From: Amyloporia xantha | Taxonomy: Eukaryota > Basidiomycota > Agaricomycetes > Polyporales > Adustoporiaceae | Direction: 5' to 3' | DNA length: 64,000 bases | Assembly (NCBI GenBank): GCA_036971615.1 | Contig: JAYKKR010000011.1 | Coordinates: 1,259,683-1,323,682, forward strand | Shown: piece after piece, positions 60,113 through 64,000 of the stretch | Layout: each line of letters opens with the position of its first letter | Position numbering within the stretch: position 1 is the first letter of the stretch | The notes under the pieces: generated by a model | Told to the model about the DNA's origin: nothing | The model's input: the letters and a program-made list of their open reading frames with translations, nothing else | The model's database searches: none | Program-made: the position numbers and the translations under genes

Positions 60113-60890
60113 ATATCCCTTATTGGGTATATTCGAATCTCATAGGCCAATAATTACATACTATTCAGATAATCTCCACTACTCGTTCACTATTTTCATA
60201 TACTACATATGCCACTTCAAGAACAGATTAGGTACAGGAGCTATCAACAATTGTTGCAAGGAGACCAGCGGGGAGGTCACAGCCTCAGTGCTCATTGATC
60301 TGCATTTTCTGTGGTCATCCCCGCCCTCGCATTCACCTTCACTGTCCAGCATCCAGTATGAAGTCTCGGCCCTGCTCTCCCTCCTTGTGTGTGCAGCAGA
60401 CTGCAAATCACAGATGACGGATGTACTAGGCTACTAGCAAACCGCACACACTGCCTTGACCGATCATGTCTTGCTCGACGGCATACACATTCAGGGCACG
60501 CCTATGGGATGGAGTGGATGGACGAAGCAGGTGTCGGTGTGTATGGTAGATCGAGACGGGGAATGGACGGGTCGGTTGCTGGGCTACGGAAGCACAGTGC
60601 ATTGCAGCGCTGTGCTGTGAGCGTCGGTCGTCGGCATAGAGGAGGACGGGGGAATGTAAGCTTGTTAGCGCTGCACGAGGAAGACGAGGAATGCCAAAGT
60701 TCACTCGAGCTTCGAGACGGGTCAGCGGCTTGTAGGCACGTGACTTTGTTGAAAACAACAAATACCGCCAAATAGCCTCGTGTTCATCGCAACGTCTTCG
60801 CCCTCCGCTGTCTGAACAAAGAGGTCTACATACGAGTCGGACGTATCACGCTCCTCCATTTGCTCTCGAGTTCCTCACATGTCATCCGCA

Positions 60891-61352
60891 CGCATTTACT
60901 ACGAGCACCGACTCATCGACGACATGGTTGCGCAGACGATCAAGTCCTCTGGCGGGTTCGTGTGGGCGTGCAAGAACTACGATGGTAACGTCCAGTCTGA
61001 CATGCTCGCGAGTCAGGGCTTCGGAAGCTTGGGTATGATGATGAGTGAGCTCATCACTCCGGACGGGAACACTGTCGAGAGCGAGGCTGCACACGATAAT
61101 GAGGATTGCTAGGTACTTTACTCTCTAACATTCACTGATTTTGCTCCGTTGTCATCATGCAGGCACAGTGACGTGGCACTACCGCAAATGGCAAGAGGGT
61201 AACGAGACGTCGATGAATCCCGTCGCTTCGATCTTTGCATGGACACGGGGTCTCCTGCACTGTGTGAAGCTGGATCTCGTGCTTGCCATCCACAGAAAGA
61301 GCATGAAGGAGGAACACTGGGTCGTACGGATGTGTACATGGGCGCAGTGAAC
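60891..61352 (+). pseudogene. Fragment of NADP-dependent isocitrate dehydrogenase
   Basis: Reads [39 protein letters not shown], then [27 protein letters not shown] and [15 protein letters not shown], the C-terminal half of the NADP-dependent isocitrate dehydrogenase family (isocitrate to 2-oxoglutarate). The family's intron is kept at 61096-61162, so the source was genomic DNA, not cDNA. Damage: the 5' splice site reads ATAATG where GTAATG would be expected; a stretch is missing between the KLD and LVLAIH blocks; and the frame shifts near 61325 before TDVYMGAVN, which ends at a GTGAGT site. It has no N-terminal half, so it is not functional. Confidence 0.85.
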
Positions 61353-61479
61353 GTGAGTGCACTTCGCTATTTCTACAGGACTTTTTCTTACTCTCTCCGA
61401 CTATGGATGGGTTCGAATTTGCGTGCAATTCGAGTCTTGCGCCCGCGCCTGCTCAAATCCTCCCATGCGCGTGAGCGAG

Positions 61480-61935
61480 GTTTCCTACAGCAATGCCGCT
61501 CAAATCCTCCTGGCGAAATGTGTACAAATACCCCACCCCGACACCATGTCGTGCATGTCTTCCCCACGAGCAGCTCCTTGCGGACGACCTCGCTGACGTT
61601 GTCGCTCGTCTCCACAGAGTCCTCCGCCTCGCCGCGACACGCGCACCCGGCTGGAGTACCAACTCACGCGCCGTGCACCCTCGGTCTTGCTTCCCTTGCC
61701 CCGCAGCGATGTCGACCACGACGACGACCACGACGCCAACCGCAATGACGACCACAATGACCGTGACGATGCCCCCCCGCCGCGTCGCACCCGTCGCCCC
61801 AACGTCGCCCGTGCCCGCACCCTTGACACGCGCATCGCCAAGATTCTCCAAGCCACCGTCCGTGACCCCATCACCATCGCCGAACTCAAGGACGCCATCA
61901 CCTGCTTGCCCGCCGGCACCCGTATTTTGGTAAGA
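61480..61935 (+). other. Coding-like fragment of an unidentified gene inside the element
   Basis: Two overlapping frames look protein-like. One is CRACLPHEQLLADDLADVVA. The other is TRIAKILQATVRDPITIAEL, ending at a GTAAGA site near 61930. It may be a second captured gene piece. No family recognised, and no proof of coding. Confidence 0.3.
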
Positions 61936-62220
61936 ATATCATGGTAGTACCTGTGACAGAGTTTATTATCTGCAGTCCTCATTTTGGCTATTATTCCGTA
62001 GCACTCTCATGTATTAGCACTGTACTCTCATCAATATATTTCAGTGTCTCAAAACTGTTGTGTGAAATATGTGTGTCTATTTCAACATTACTGGACCAAT
62101 ACCAGCTCACTACTTGTCTTATATCACAACTATTCCATCTAATTAGAAGTGGAACTATCCTAATGAGCTCTAATCCACTATTTCTGATAAATAGCAATAA
62201 TTAGCAATAAGTAGGCATTA

Positions 62221-62245
62221 TTAGCCCGGGAGGTTTTTCCTGATG
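62221..62245 (-). repeat. Right terminal inverted repeat (CATCAGGAAAA type)
   Basis: Plus strand TTAGCCCGGGAGG then TTTTTCCTGATG, the complement of the left end with one mismatch. Confidence 0.75.
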
Positions 62246-62925
62246 CCTGGGTCTGCCGAATAACGCGTGCAAGGACCTCCAAGTTGTGAGAATCGACTGT
62301 GTGAGGCTTGAGGCGTAAGGAAATGACTCTCGGAATGAGGTGTATGCATGCGTATATATTCAGGATACTGCGCGATGGGCCAGGATAGCGAGGGGGTGTG
62401 GTAGTCATGCAAGACTGAGACTGAGAGGAAACATGGACGCGACAATATGTCACGCGATCGCGTGTCTACTGAAGCGCTGAGCGCTGAATCCTGATGTAGT
62501 TGATTGACTTGGTTAGAGACGGCGCTGCTCCGCCCGCCCGAGCCCAAATGACCTCTAGTCACCATTGTTGCAGGTCTCATGTCAGGTGCCATGTACTTAT
62601 TGAGATTGGACGCATGACATATGACGCTCGATTTCGAAACTTACATTGAATCTTGATCAAGTAGGGACTCGGAACGATGAATCGCTGGGATCATCATGTA
62701 TGCACCGACGCGATATGCAGGGGCATTGCAGGCAGCTGGTGTCATCTTCCATTATCTCCCCTCATCATTTGCTTCCTCTACAGCATGTAATTTTAGAGGA
62801 CTCTTGCTAATGTAGTCCCAAATGCATGCCAAGAACAGCAGCGCCAGGGAGCCGACGAAAGACAGAAAGACACCAATTGCGACGACCGCCATCACGTGAA
62901 GACCCGCAACGAGCCTCAGCGAATC
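62246..62925. other. Stretch with a small membrane-type frame, otherwise empty
   Basis: On the minus strand, 62892-62752 encodes MAVVAIGVFLSFVGSLALLF followed by LACIWDYISKSPL and an acidic end, a single likely membrane span. Its upstream part is interrupted by the element at 62926. No family recognised. The rest shows no feature. Confidence 0.3.
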
Positions 62926-63491
62926 CAGAATGTCCTGTCCACGGGGAGGTTCGTTCCCTGAACAGGGCACCGGAACGCGGAACGTCACGTATTGGCGCCT
63001 TAGTGACACACCATCACGCTGGCCACACTGGAGCTTAAGCGCTTGAGCGGTCCCGCCGCCGCCGTGGCGGCCGTCTCCTAAGTGTCGGGCGGCACCACTG
63101 ACTCCGCTAGGTTAACGGCCTCGCGTTCCACTTCTACTTACTGCTAGACGTAGACCATGACGGTCGGGTGGGCACTGAGCGGATGGCACCCTCCCAGGCT
63201 ACTACAACTATAATATTGAACTAAGTTTCAATCAAACATTAATATTTCTATATCTCCCGGTCTGCCAGCAGCCGCAGCGTCTGAGCTCTAGCTATCCGCG
63301 CCGAAGGCGCCCACGATAGGATGTATGGGCGGTGGTCATGGGCCGCTCCCGACGCGAGTAGTGAGTACTGGGCCGCCCGGCTGGCGGTCAAAGCGACTGT
63401 GGCCCTCCCCCTATAGTCACACATGTCACATCACCAGGCACGGTTCCGGGAACATGTTCCGTGAACAAATCTCCCAGCGGACAGGACGTTC
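62926..63491. mobile_element. 566 bp inverted-repeat element (MITE-like) with 10 bp target duplication
   Basis: The left end reads CAGAATGTCCTGTCC and the right end, complemented, GAACGTCCTGTCC. Similarity continues inward for about 40-50 bp (GGGAG.TT.GTTC...GAACA...CCGGAAC). The exact 10 bp direct repeat TCAGCGAATC flanks it at 62916-62925 and 63492-63501. It has no transposase. The duplication length fits Mutator-like or hAT-like elements. The same end sequence occurs at the RPB1-carrying element (28493 inward). Confidence 0.8.
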
Positions 63492-63501
63492 TCAGCGAAT
63501 C

Positions 63502-63890
63502 ATACACTCGCTTGCTTGTCACGTGAGCGGGTAAATGTTGCGGGTGCAACAAGGTGGAGCTGATTTGTCAGCACCATACACCGTACATCAATTGATAACC
63601 AAATGACAGGTCATTTGGGACTTGATTCAACTGCAGGAGCCTGAGTCCTGACCATTTGGACGAAAAACCAAGTACTGTTCTCCACGTGAAATACATACTT
63701 CTCGCAGAAAATCTGAAAGATGAACGACTGAATTACCTGCGGATTTCTTGTAGGAAAATCTGAAGCAGTCATTTGCAGTAAGTTACTTTCACGCTGATCA
63801 ATTCAAACCACGCGGGCTTTATGTATTGAGCTTCGACATCAATCTCTGTCCCCGCGATTTCGTCATTCATCACCATTTCAAGTGCAACAT
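63502..63890. other. Gap before the terminal frame
   Basis: No gene. GGAAAATCTGAA and AGAAAATCTGAA occur about 50 bp apart near 63706 and 63752. Confidence 0.4.
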
Positions 63891-64000
63891 ATGGCGTCCT
63901 CGAGAACCTCAGAGAGTTGGCCATTGACTATGATATGTCAAGAGGAACATGTACAAGAATTTGAACCCTTTGACGAACAAAACGATGATTCTGATGAAGA
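63891..64000 (+). CDS. Start of an unidentified protein, cut by the window edge
   Basis: ATG at 63891 opens a frame to the window end (MASSRTSESWPLTMICQEEH then an acidic stretch EFEPFDEQNDDSDE). It has a protein-like acidic N-terminus; acidic starts are common in transposase genes of these fungi, but nothing identifies it. Only 36 codons are visible. Confidence 0.4.
   Translation, partial: MASSRTSESWPLTMICQEEHVQEFEPFDEQNDDSDE

Larger units (their letters stand above)
60088..62245. mobile_element. Non-autonomous element with Plavaka-like ends that captured host-gene DNA
   Basis: Inverted repeats of 25 bp at 60088-60112 and 62221-62245 match at 24 of 25 positions (CATCAGGAAAAACCTCCCG...). 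The outer CATCAGGAAAA equals the right end of the 10.9 kb Plavaka element. No transposase is inside. The interior holds an isocitrate dehydrogenase fragment and another coding-like piece. The flanks CCTGA and CCTGG (5 bp) could be an imperfect target duplication, but this is weak. Confidence 0.72.

Noticed and set aside
1..64000. tRNA, rRNA or CRISPR features
   Set aside because: No tRNA cloverleaf with A and B boxes, rRNA segment or spaced-repeat array was recognised by eye; a tRNA scan was not possible here.

Overview
The window looks like nuclear DNA of a basidiomycete fungus, most likely an Agaricomycete. Reasons: many short GT-AG (and some GC-AG) introns of about 50-70 nt, a multi-copy DUF6535 membrane-protein family, Plavaka and KDZ type DNA transposases, and a Ty3/gypsy element with a chromodomain. 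I recognise no ordinary single-copy housekeeping gene. The two housekeeping matches (RNA polymerase II largest subunit and NADP-isocitrate dehydrogenase) are broken fragments inside mobile elements. This is an accessory, transposon-rich region.

Layout, left to right. 1-2412: the 3' part of a Ty3/gypsy retrotransposon with its 3' LTR. 2413-5263: no intact gene, but decayed sequence related to 12.0-13.4 kb. 5264-10790 and 14400-20225: two copies of a roughly 5.5 kb segment, each with a minus-strand DUF6535 gene; the first is intact and the second has a nonsense codon. 21195-23990: a third, more diverged DUF6535 gene. 24331-35272: a 10.9 kb Plavaka-type transposon with short terminal inverted repeats. 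Its transposase is on the minus strand and an intact nine-exon DUF6532-like gene is on the plus strand. A 1.5 kb element carrying a piece of the RPB1 gene sits in a transposase intron.

35493-52560: a 17 kb element bounded by about 90-100 bp near-perfect inverted repeats and arrays of a GGATAATC motif. It holds a KDZ (Kyakuja/Dileera/Zisupton) transposase with a frameshift and at least three cargo genes on the opposite strand. 52561-55299: no intact gene. 55300-58074: a fourth DUF6535 gene. 60088-62245: a 2.2 kb non-autonomous element with Plavaka-like ends that captured a fragment of an NADP-isocitrate dehydrogenase gene. 62926-63491: a 566 bp inverted-repeat element with a 10 bp target duplication, whose ends resemble those of the RPB1-carrying element. 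63891 to the end: the start of a further reading frame.

The main theme is DNA transposons that carry or capture other genes: a large KDZ element with a cargo set, a Plavaka element with a DUF6532 gene, and two smaller elements with host-gene fragments that keep introns or flank sequence. The DUF6535 genes form a local family that grew both by segment duplication and by internal duplication of a 441 bp exon-intron unit. Splice sites, frames and repeat ends were worked out by reading the sequence; nothing was searched against a database.
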